Source of the DNA: DATKKX01 sp035542775
GTDB taxonomy: Bacteria; Planctomycetota; Phycisphaerae; UBA1845; UTPLA1
Length of the DNA stretch: 5,653 nt
Direction: 5' to 3'
NCBI GenBank assembly: GCA_035542775.1
Contig: DATKKX010000380.1
Location: 1 to 5,653, forward strand
The notes below the pieces were generated by a model, which made no database searches, was not told where the DNA came from, and was given only the letters and a program-made list of their open reading frames with translations. The position numbers were made by a program, and so were the translations under genes. Every line of letters starts with the position of its first letter. Position 1 is the first letter of the stretch. Shown here piece by piece: positions 1 to 4,935 of this stretch.

Positions 1-514
1 GCGGGCAATGCGTCACCCCGCCGACATGGATCGCGACCGGGTGAATATGCCGCCCCGCCACCGCCGCGCAGATGTCGTTGGCCAGCTTCTTGAACCGCAA
101 GGCCAGCTTCACCACGTCCGGATGCGTCTTGGCCAGCGGAATCACAGAGCCCACGCCCAGGAAGTCCGGCACCGCCAGGAAGCACACGTGCAGAATATGG
201 CTCTGCAACTGCTCCCCGAAGAACGCCAGCTTCCGCAACATCAGCGACTGTTCGGTGATCTGTATGCCGCAGGCCGCCTCCATCGCCTGGACGCTGGCGG
301 AGGTATGCCCCACCGAGCAGATTCCGCAGATCCGGCAAGTAATGTGCGGCGCCTCGTAGTACGGGCGGCCCCGCAGAAACGATTCAAAAAAGCGCGGGCT
401 CTCGACGATGGCCAGTTGCAGGTGGGTGATCTCTCCGTCACGAACGCTGATGGAGATGTTCCCGTGGCCCTCGACGCGCGTCACATGCTTGACATCAATC
501 GTAACGTTCTTCAT
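1..514 (-). CDS. hyhL: [NiFe] hydrogenase large (alpha) subunit, group 3b type, 5' part only
   Basis: This is the catalytic subunit, which oxidises H2 or reduces protons at a Ni-Fe centre in the cytoplasm. Only the first 171 codons are present; the gene runs off the left edge. The protein starts MKNVTIDVKH and shows the family's N-terminal RVEGHGNI motif (residues 13-20). It then has the L1 motif RICGICSVGH at 61-70, where C63 and C66 are the first pair of nickel ligands. The stretch at about 93-125 (LRKLAFFGEQ, then PDFLGVGSVI) is also typical of group 3 large subunits. The second nickel-binding CxxC (L2) and the C-terminal tail cleaved on maturation lie outside the window, so the subgroup call rests mostly on the neighbouring genes. 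The ATG shares ATGA with the TGA of the small-subunit gene, and AAGAGAG lies about 9 nt upstream. No frame break is seen. Confidence 0.95.
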   Translation of the reverse strand, partial: MKNVTIDVKHVTRVEGHGNISISVRDGEITHLQLAIVESPRFFESFLRGRPYYEAPHITCRICGICSVGHTSASVQAMEAACGIQITEQSLMLRKLAFFGEQLQSHILHVCFLAVPDFLGVGSVIPLAKTHPDVVKLALRFKKLANDICAAVAGRHIHPVAIHVGGVTHCP

Positions 515-1254
515 GGCAGCGTACTCTCTTGATATGCCCCGTATAGCCTGAAGTCAGCCAACACGTCCGCAAGCGGAACGTTGTATTGCTCGCGCAGGTT
601 CACGCCCGCGGCGGCCAGGGCCTCCTTCCCGACCAGTCCGCGGCAGCCTTCGCACTTCGAGCCGTAGCTCGGACAGATCGCCGAGCAGCCGGCCCGCGTC
701 ACCGGCCCCAGGCAGATGATGCCTTTCTCGTACAGGCACAGGTTCCCCTGCTTCTTGCACTCCGTGCACACGGGCTGCTCCGGCAGCTTCCATTGCTTGC
801 CGGCCAGAAGGCTCTTCACGAATTCCAGGAACTCCTCCTTGATCATCGGGCAGCCCGGCAACTCGTAATCCACCTTGACCACTGCCGACTGCGGCTGGGC
901 CCGGATGGTCGGGAACCACTTGGCGCCGTCGCCGTACACGTATCTGCGGTAGTCATCTTCCTCCTGGTAGTTCTTCAGCGTATTGAGGCCGCCCAGGCAG
1001 GCGCAAGCCCCGATCGACACCAGGACCTTGGACTTCTCCCGGAAGTGTTGAAGCTCCTTCACGTCCTCCGGCGTCGACACCGCGCCGTCCACGAAGGCGA
1101 TGTCTATGTCCCAGCTCCGCTCTGTCATGCCCTCGCGGAAGTTCACGATTTCGACGGCCCCGAGGATGTCGAGCAGTTGATCCTCCAGTTCGAGGATGGC
1201 CAGCGAGCAACCCTCGCAACTGGTCAGACTGAAAATGGCAATCTTGGGTTTCAT
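511..1254 (-). CDS. hyhS: [NiFe] hydrogenase small (delta) subunit, electron-transfer iron-sulfur protein
   Basis: A 247-residue cytoplasmic small subunit that passes electrons between the Ni-Fe site of the large subunit and the diaphorase subunits. It has no twin-arginine signal, which fits a soluble group 3 enzyme. The proximal [4Fe-4S] ligands are visible: C13 and C16 in SLTSCEGCSLA, C84 in GACACLGG, and C135 in LPGCPM. The C-terminal third adds eight cysteines (C163, C166, C173, C181, C190, C194, C201, C204), enough for the medial and distal clusters. The ATG at 1254 is chosen because GGGAGG (1262-1267) sits 7 nt upstream and the N-terminus KPKIAIFSLTSCEGC is standard. A longer in-frame reading to 1362 adds 36 arginine-rich residues that merely overlap the gamma gene. 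The start overlaps the gamma stop as ATGA, and the end overlaps the large-subunit start in the same way. Confidence 0.96.
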   Translation of the reverse strand: MKPKIAIFSLTSCEGCSLAILELEDQLLDILGAVEIVNFREGMTERSWDIDIAFVDGAVSTPEDVKELQHFREKSKVLVSIGACACLGGLNTLKNYQEEDDYRRYVYGDGAKWFPTIRAQPQSAVVKVDYELPGCPMIKEEFLEFVKSLLAGKQWKLPEQPVCTECKKQGNLCLYEKGIICLGPVTRAGCSAICPSYGSKCEGCRGLVGKEALAAAGVNLREQYNVPLADVLADFRLYGAYQESTLP

Positions 1255-2108
1255 TCCAGCGCCTCCCGCATGGCCTTGAGCTGCCCGTACTTGAAGACCG
1301 GCCCTTCCATGCACACGTATACGTTGTTGGCCTGACAATGCCCGCACTTCCCGATGCCGCACTTCATGCGCCGCTCCAGCGAGCAGTAGATGTGGTGCTG
1401 TGGAATGCGGCGGGCCAGTACTTCCAGCACGACGAACTTGAACATCACCGGCGGACCGACCACCACGACCATCGTCTCCGCCGGATTCAGCTTGGGCAGT
1501 TCCTTGAACAGCGTCGTCACCACGCCGCTTTTACCGCGCCACTGCTCGTCCGGCCGGTCCACTGTCACCTGGAAATTCACGTCCGGGTTGTCCCGCCAGC
1601 CGGGCAACTCATCCAGAAACAGAAGCTCTTTCGGCTCCTTGGCTCCATAAAGCAGATGAAACTGGCCGAACCGCGGCCGCTCATCGAGGATGTAGTGGAT
1701 CAAAGACCGGACCGGCGCCAGCCCCAGTCCTCCTGCTACGATCAAAATGTCTTTTCCGTGCAGCTCCGACACGTCGAATCCGTGGCCGAGCGGCCCGCGG
1801 ATCCCCACCGTGGCACCCTCCTCCAGCGACTGCAGGTAGGAGGTGACGTTCCCCGCCTTGCGGATGCAGAGCTGAAACATGTCCGGCCGTGTCGGTGAGG
1901 AGCAGATCGAGATCGGGCACTCGCCGATGCCCAGCACCGAAACCTGCACGAATTGTCCCGGTGCGTGCCCGAGCTGCCGGCCGTCCCGGAACTGGATGTC
2001 GTACAGCTTCTCCATCTCCGTCATTTTCTGTATCCTGACGATCTTCGCCGGAGAAGGGATGTACACGCTTCCCTGAGCCGTCGGCTGAGTGGCTTGCATC
2101 GTCGTCAT
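1251..2108 (-). CDS. hyhG: Hydrogenase gamma subunit, FAD/NAD(P)-binding oxidoreductase with [2Fe-2S] cluster
   Basis: This 285-residue protein is the pyridine-nucleotide module of the hydrogenase, moving electrons between NAD(P)(H), FAD and the iron-sulfur chain. It belongs to the ferredoxin-NADP reductase superfamily and resembles PyrK. The FAD-binding barrel covers about residues 14-115, with PGQFVQVSV (50-58) and the flavin motif PISICSSP (65-72). The NAD(P)-binding fold follows, with DILIVAGGLGLAPVRSL (120-136) and VVGPPVMFKF (216-225). The C-terminal [2Fe-2S] ligands C250, C255, C258 and C266 have CX4CX2CX7C spacing. The start at 2108 is supported by an excellent GGAGGAGG site ending 6 nt upstream. 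A second ATG three codons later is too far from that site, and the longer reading to 2291 is the overlapping beta gene in another frame. The beta stop is 1 bp upstream. NADP rather than NAD preference is inferred from the group, not read from the sequence. Confidence 0.96.
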   Translation of the reverse strand: MTTMQATQPTAQGSVYIPSPAKIVRIQKMTEMEKLYDIQFRDGRQLGHAPGQFVQVSVLGIGECPISICSSPTRPDMFQLCIRKAGNVTSYLQSLEEGATVGIRGPLGHGFDVSELHGKDILIVAGGLGLAPVRSLIHYILDERPRFGQFHLLYGAKEPKELLFLDELPGWRDNPDVNFQVTVDRPDEQWRGKSGVVTTLFKELPKLNPAETMVVVVGPPVMFKFVVLEVLARRIPQHHIYCSLERRMKCGIGKCGHCQANNVYVCMEGPVFKYGQLKAMREALE

Positions 2109-2109
2109 G

Positions 2110-3159
2110 TTATGCCTCCTCCGCGAGCTGGTTGTAGATCTCCACCGTGCTGATCTTGGCGGTGCAGGCCCGGTTGCAGCGGCCGCAACCGACGCAGCCC
2201 GCCAGGCCGGTCTGCTCGCGAATCCACTTGGCCTTGCGATAGATCCGATGCCGCAGCCGCGAGGCGGCCTTCGGACGGAAATTGTGGGCACCCGCGACGA
2301 TCGCGAAGTTCGTGAGCTGGCAACCGTCCCACTCCCGCTTCCGCTGGCCGGAAGTCAAGGTGATGTCCATCTCGTCGAAGATGTTGAAGCAGTAGCAGGT
2401 CGGGCATGACAGGTTGCAGCTGCCGCACGAGTAACACCGCCGGGCCGTCGCTTCCCACAGCAGAGAGTCGTAGGAGCGATCCAGCAGCGCCGGCAGGCCG
2501 TCGGCCGTCGTCTTCAGAACCCGCCGGAACGCGGCCGCCTTCGTGCGCTGGTATTGATCCAGGTCGCGCTCGTCCGCCGCCGTCGGAACCGTCGACCGCC
2601 GAGTGTACAGCATCCACTCTCGCCCCGCCGGCGTCCCGAAAACCACGCCGTAACGCGGCTTCTCGCCCGCCTGCCCGCCCAGCGGGTATAACATCACGTC
2701 GAAACCCGCCGTCGCCTCGTGCGTCTGCATGTCGACGCAGTAAGCGCCCTCGACGCACGGCTGCGGACAATCCATCCCCACGATCATCGTCTCGCGCCGC
2801 TTCGCCAGATAGTGCTCGTCGCGATGATCTTTATCGAACACCCGATCAAGCAGGCGAATTGCGTGGATGTCGCACGGATGAACGCCGATCAGGGCCGTCG
2901 GCCGGTCGCCCAGGACCGGTTCGGCCGAGAAGCCGCCGTCCTTCTGATCGTATTTGAACAGCGTCTCGACCGGCGGAAACAGGAATGTCCGGGGGCTGTA
3001 CACGCAGTACTTGAAGGACAGGTCCAGCCGCCCGGCATCTTCCACTTCTTCGTAGAAGTGCCTGTCCTTGCGTGCCACCGGCCCCACGATACGGCGCTTT
3101 CTGGCCAACTCGTCTACGAGCGACAGAAAGTCCTCGTGTTTGATCATTCTGTCCAGCAT
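2110..3159 (-). CDS. hyhB: Hydrogenase beta subunit, 4Fe-4S dicluster protein (sulfhydrogenase beta family)
   Basis: A 349-residue electron-transfer subunit, first of the four structural genes and related to anaerobic sulfite reductase subunit A. The N-terminal two-thirds has the family signature GVHPCDIHAIRLLDRVF (92-108) and a cysteine group DCPQPC...YC (C131, C135, C141). The C-terminal part carries two [4Fe-4S] motifs: C242, C245, C248 and C252 in CYSCGSCNLSCPTC, and C322, C325, C328 and C332 in CVGCGRCNRAC. In sulfhydrogenases this subunit works with the gamma subunit and has been linked to sulfur or polysulfide reduction; that activity is not provable from sequence. Start choice: ATG 3159 has AAGGG (3168-3172) 8 nt upstream. 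ATG 3147, four codons inside, has a weaker site. An extension to 3222 would add 21 residues encoded by a tandem repeat and is unlikely. The gene ends TAA, 1 bp before gamma. Confidence 0.94.
   Translation of the reverse strand: MLDRMIKHEDFLSLVDELARKRRIVGPVARKDRHFYEEVEDAGRLDLSFKYCVYSPRTFLFPPVETLFKYDQKDGGFSAEPVLGDRPTALIGVHPCDIHAIRLLDRVFDKDHRDEHYLAKRRETMIVGMDCPQPCVEGAYCVDMQTHEATAGFDVMLYPLGGQAGEKPRYGVVFGTPAGREWMLYTRRSTVPTAADERDLDQYQRTKAAAFRRVLKTTADGLPALLDRSYDSLLWEATARRCYSCGSCNLSCPTCYCFNIFDEMDITLTSGQRKREWDGCQLTNFAIVAGAHNFRPKAASRLRHRIYRKAKWIREQTGLAGCVGCGRCNRACTAKISTVEIYNQLAEEA
2115..2122 (-). promoter_or_regulatory. Strong ribosome binding site of the gamma gene, inside the end of beta
   Basis: GGAGGAGG ends 6 nt before the gamma ATG at 2108 and encodes part of the last Glu-Glu-Ala of the beta subunit. 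The close spacing (beta TAA 1 bp from gamma ATG) suggests that ribosomes finishing beta re-initiate on gamma. Confidence 0.85.
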
Positions 3160-3190
3160 GACACCAACCCTTGATGAACCGTCCGGCGGC

Positions 3191-3219
3191 GCCGCACGCG
3201 ACGCCGCACGCGACGCCGC
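3191..3219. repeat. 12-bp tandem repeat, about 2.4 copies, just upstream of the beta gene
   Basis: The unit GCCGCACGCGAC (plus strand) occurs at 3191-3202 and 3203-3214, followed by a partial copy GCCGC at 3215-3219. It lies in the leader 32 bp before the chosen beta start. Being a multiple of three, it keeps a frame open and explains the spurious Ala/Arg/Ser-rich N-terminal extension (AASRAASR) that an over-long beta gene model would gain. The repeat could vary in copy number by slippage. Confidence 0.7.
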
Positions 3220-3238
3220 CAACGTCGTTTAGAGGCGG

Positions 3239-3276
3239 CCGCCGAGATCGCCCCGCCCACGAGGCGCTCTCGGCGG
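3239..3276 (-). other. Strong inverted repeat (hairpin) in the predicted hydrogenase leader
   Basis: The arms CCGCCGAGA (3276-3268 on the minus strand) and TCTCGGCGG (3247-3239) are perfect 9-bp complements. After one mismatch, four more pairs form (3249-3252 with 3263-3266), leaving a 10-nt loop. The stem is very GC-rich and would be stable in RNA. It lies at about +40 to +77 of the transcript predicted from the sigma-54-like promoter and about 80 nt before the beta start. No U-tract follows on the minus strand, so it is not a classical terminator in the direction of the genes. It could stabilise or regulate the mRNA, or bind a protein as DNA. Confidence 0.55.
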
Positions 3277-3307
3277 TCCTTTCCCCGTTTTACTCAATTC
3301 GTCGACC

Positions 3308-3318
3308 TGCCCTCCACC
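3308..3318 (-). repeat. 11-bp direct repeat, downstream copy (GGTGGAGGGCA)
   Basis: The minus strand reads GGTGGAGGGCA, identical to the copy at 3395-3405 and in the same orientation. The two are 87 bp apart, about eight helical turns. This copy covers the start site predicted from the sigma-54-like promoter. Possible roles are paired regulator sites or a chance repeat in purine-rich DNA. Confidence 0.5.
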
Positions 3319-3325
3319 GTGAGAC

Positions 3326-3342
3326 TGCAATCCGCGTTCCAA
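3326..3342 (-). promoter_or_regulatory. Candidate sigma-54 (-24/-12) promoter for the hydrogenase operon
   Basis: The minus strand reads TTGGAACGCGGATTGCA. Compared with the sigma-54 consensus TGGCACG-N4-TTGC(A/T), 11 of 12 defined positions match; the only mismatch is A for C just after the GG. The invariant GG (3340-3339, -25/-24) and GC (3328-3327, -13/-12) are exactly 10 bp apart. Transcription would start near 3315 and give a leader of about 155 nt before the beta ATG. Several bacterial hydrogenase and hyp operons are known to use sigma-54. The match is close, but GC-rich DNA gives chance hits, and no activator gene with an AAA+ domain is in the window. Confidence 0.45.
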
Positions 3343-3394
3343 CCTTCCGATCGTCAAGGCCCCGGAAACGAACCTGGCGCCACGATCCGCTGCA

Positions 3395-3405
3395 TGCCCT
3401 CCACC
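3395..3405 (-). repeat. 11-bp direct repeat, upstream copy (GGTGGAGGGCA)
   Basis: This is the upstream partner of the repeat at 3308-3318, located about 53 bp before the -24 element of the candidate sigma-54 promoter. It contains a GGAGGG that resembles a ribosome binding site, but the ATG after it is only one base away and opens a 13-codon frame with no recognisable product. I therefore treat it as a repeat rather than a translation signal. Confidence 0.5.
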
Positions 3406-3456
3406 ACATGAGGCGGAACCAGGACACTTGCCGCAAAGCGGCGCATCCGTAGGCCA

Positions 3457-3852
3457 CTATTTGGTACCCCCTAGCGCCTTCTGCACGGCGTTCCGCAGCG
3501 TGGTCGCGTCAAAGGGCTTGTCCAGAAACTGGTTCACCGGGACATAGTCGCTGCCCAACTCCTTCGCGTAGTCCATGCCCATGGTCTTGCCGATCGAGGA
3601 AATGATGATGATCGGAATCTTCTTCAGCTCATCGTCCTTCCTCAGTTCATAAGCGAGGTGAAATCCTTCCGACGGCGTGTCCAGCATGATATCCAGCAGA
3701 ATCAGGTCAGGCGCCCGCTTTCGTGCCGAATCGAGCCCTGCCGGGCCCGTCAATGCGCATTCCACTTGATAGCCCGCCGGCTCCAGAATCATCTTGACCG
3801 CCTCGTGGATGTCGGCGTCGTCGTCAATGAGCAGGATGGTCTTGTTGGCCAT
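3457..3852 (-). CDS. Stand-alone receiver-domain response regulator
   Basis: A 131-residue CheY-like protein consisting of one phosphoacceptor (REC) domain and nothing else. The acidic pocket is D10-D11-D12 (LLIDDDADI), the phosphorylated aspartate is D54 (LILLDIML), the switch Ser is S85 (IIIISS), and the conserved lysine is K112 in FLDKPF, so all the catalytic residues are present. With no DNA-binding or enzymatic output domain, it must act by phosphotransfer or protein contact. S85 to K112 spans 27 residues, against 22 between the equivalent T87 and K109 in E. coli CheY. The segment GKTMGMDYAKELGSDYVPVNQ is therefore longer than usual in the alpha-4 region, which often forms the output surface. 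The ATG at 3852 has GGAGG (3863-3867) 10 nt upstream. A TTG at 3885 would overlap hypE and is less likely. The gene lies 26 bp after hypE, so it is probably co-transcribed with the maturation genes. No histidine kinase is in the window, and the target is unknown. Confidence 0.93.
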   Translation of the reverse strand: MANKTILLIDDDADIHEAVKMILEPAGYQVECALTGPAGLDSARKRAPDLILLDIMLDTPSEGFHLAYELRKDDELKKIPIIIISSIGKTMGMDYAKELGSDYVPVNQFLDKPFDATTLRNAVQKALGGTK

Positions 3853-3878
3853 GTCGTATGAACCTCCGCGCTTGGTTG

Positions 3879-4919
3879 TCAGCAAATCCTCGGGAGTTCC
3901 TCGCCGTAAGGGCGTTGCACGATCCGCTGTCCGCCGGCTCGAGTGTTCAACTCAACCAGTGGCGGTTTCGCGCTGGTGACTCGGCCGATGACGGCCGCCG
4001 CCTTGCCCAGTGGATGCGAACGTAACGCTGCAAGTGCTGTTGACGCGTCTTTTGCCGCCACCACGCAAACGCACTTTCCCTCGTTGGCCACCGTGATCGG
4101 ATCCAGCCCTAACATCTCGGCGGCGTTTCGCGCCGTCCGCGTGATGGGGATATCCGCCTCCCGGATCTCTATACTCAGTCCGCTTCGCTCGCTGATGTCA
4201 GCCAGAACGCCCGCCACGCCGCCCCGGGTGGCATCGCGCAGGAACTTCACGTCAGCGCCGCTCTTCAAGAGTTGACCAATCAGCCCGTTCAACGGCGCTG
4301 CGTCGCTCCGCAACTCCGAATCAAAGCGTATATCACTACGAACCGACATGATCGTCAAGCCGTGATCGGCCAAATTCCCGTTCACCAGGATCGCGTCCCC
4401 CGACTCCACGCGCCCCAGGTCCAGTCTGGGACCTTCCATCAGCCGCCCCACCCCCGCCGTATTGATGAACAGGCCGTCGCCTCCCCGCCGTTCGATCACC
4501 TTGGTGTCGCCGGTCACCACCTCGACGCCCGCTTCCCGGGCCGCGGCGGCGATCGACGCCACGATCCGGTCCAGCACTCCCAGGGGCAAGCCTTCCTCCA
4601 GAATCAATCCCAGGCTGATCGCGATTGGCGCGGCCCCCATGACCGACAGGTCGTTAACCGTACCGCAGACGGCCAGCCGGCCGATGTCGCCGCCGGGAAA
4701 CTCCAGGGGCGTCACGACATACGAATCGGTCGTAAAGACCACGTTCCCGCCGGCCCACGGCAGAATCGCGCTGTCCGTCAAAGGTCCCAGCCGGTCGTTC
4801 TTGAGCAGCGGCAGGACATGATTCGCGATCAGGCGGCTGGTCAACTCCCCGCCGCCACCATGCGCAAGAACGATCCGATCTCTGCGATCGGATCCCAGAC
4901 CCGCGTCGCCCACAGTCAC
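3879..4919 (-). CDS. hypE: Hydrogenase maturation factor HypE (carbamoyl dehydratase)
   Basis: HypE accepts a carbamoyl group from HypF on its C-terminal cysteine, dehydrates it with ATP to a thiocyanate, and gives cyanide to the iron held by HypC-HypD. The 346-residue product has the usual length and the AIRS/PurM-like ATP-binding fold: LAHGGGGELTSRLI (18-31), FTTDSYVVTP (62-71), CGTVNDLSVMGA (85-96), VVTGDTKVI (134-142) and FLRDATRGGVAGVL (226-239). It ends in the diagnostic ELPRIC, with C346 as the modified residue. Start choice: the GTG at 4919 has GGAGGG (4926-4931) 6 nt upstream. A GTG at 4949 would overlap hypD by 14 bp and add ten residues without a comparable site. It follows hypD by 16 bp and precedes the response regulator by 26 bp. 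A perfect inverted repeat lies in its early codons. Confidence 0.97.
   Translation of the reverse strand: MTVGDAGLGSDRRDRIVLAHGGGGELTSRLIANHVLPLLKNDRLGPLTDSAILPWAGGNVVFTTDSYVVTPLEFPGGDIGRLAVCGTVNDLSVMGAAPIAISLGLILEEGLPLGVLDRIVASIAAAAREAGVEVVTGDTKVIERRGGDGLFINTAGVGRLMEGPRLDLGRVESGDAILVNGNLADHGLTIMSVRSDIRFDSELRSDAAPLNGLIGQLLKSGADVKFLRDATRGGVAGVLADISERSGLSIEIREADIPITRTARNAAEMLGLDPITVANEGKCVCVVAAKDASTALAALRSHPLGKAAAVIGRVTSAKPPLVELNTRAGGQRIVQRPYGEELPRIC
4872..4894 (-). repeat. Perfect 9-bp inverted repeat inside the start of hypE
   Basis: The arms GATCCGATC (4872-4880) and GATCGGATC (4886-4894) are exact reverse complements around a 5-nt centre TCTGC. The repeat contains four GATC sites. On the minus strand it encodes residues 9-16 of HypE, 25-48 nt after the chosen GTG start. 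It could form a stem near the initiation region and damp translation, or simply reflect the codons used; no function is known. Confidence 0.5.
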
Positions 4920-4925
4920 GTTCAA

Positions 4926-4931
4926 CCCTCC
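4926..4931 (-). promoter_or_regulatory. Ribosome binding site that fixes the hypE start
   Basis: GGAGGG lies 6 nt before the GTG at 4919, between the hypD stop and hypE. It decides for the shorter HypE (346 residues) over the in-frame GTG at 4949, for which it would be inside the coding region. Confidence 0.8.
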
Positions 4932-4935
4932 GGCA

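Larger units (their letters stand above)
3160..3456 (-). promoter_or_regulatory. 297-bp non-coding gap: likely promoter and leader region of the hydrogenase genes
   Basis: This is the only sizeable gene-free stretch in the window, between the response-regulator stop and the hydrogenase beta start. All flanking genes read right to left, so it can hold the terminator of the hypDE-regulator unit and the promoter of the structural genes. From upstream to downstream on the minus strand I see a weak hairpin after the regulator stop, one copy of an 11-bp repeat, a sigma-54-like promoter, the second repeat copy, a strong inverted repeat and a 12-bp tandem repeat. I see no tRNA and no convincing small gene. 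The regulatory role is inferred from position and motifs. Confidence 0.6.

Noticed and set aside
586..1335. Long plus-strand open frames (for example 249 codons) opposite the hydrogenase genes
   Set aside because: They are antisense shadows of high-GC coding sequence; the minus-strand frames carry clear hydrogenase motifs and ribosome binding sites.
2169..2189. Inverted repeat CGGTTGC ... GCAACCG inside the beta gene
   Set aside because: It lies in the conserved codons of the second [4Fe-4S] motif (CGRC), so protein constraint explains it.
3239..3292. Inverted repeat followed by a T-rich stretch on the plus strand, as a plus-strand terminator
   Set aside because: The tail (TCCTTTCCCCGTTTT) is interrupted by cytosines, and there is no plus-strand gene upstream to terminate.
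3334..3357. TTGACG on the minus strand as a -35 box of a sigma-70 promoter
   Set aside because: At 17-bp spacing the -10 position reads CGGATT, a poor match to TATAAT; the overlapping sigma-54-like element fits much better.
3290..3409. Minus-strand 39-codon frame (starts MWWRACSG) within the gap
   Set aside because: No Shine-Dalgarno site before its ATG, no recognisable product, and its Trp/Arg motifs simply come from the two copies of the 11-bp repeat read in the same frame.
3430..3442. Small hairpin (GCCGC-TTT-GCGGC, minus strand) shortly after the response-regulator stop, as a terminator
   Set aside because: The stem is only 5 bp with a 3-nt loop and no T-tract follows on the minus strand, so it does not meet the usual pattern of an intrinsic terminator.
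3171..3452. Plus-strand open frame of 93 codons covering most of the intergenic gap
   Set aside because: It is rich in Arg, Pro and His with no recognisable domain, begins in the tandem repeat, runs against every real gene and covers the promoter-like motifs. It looks like a chance frame in GC-rich DNA.
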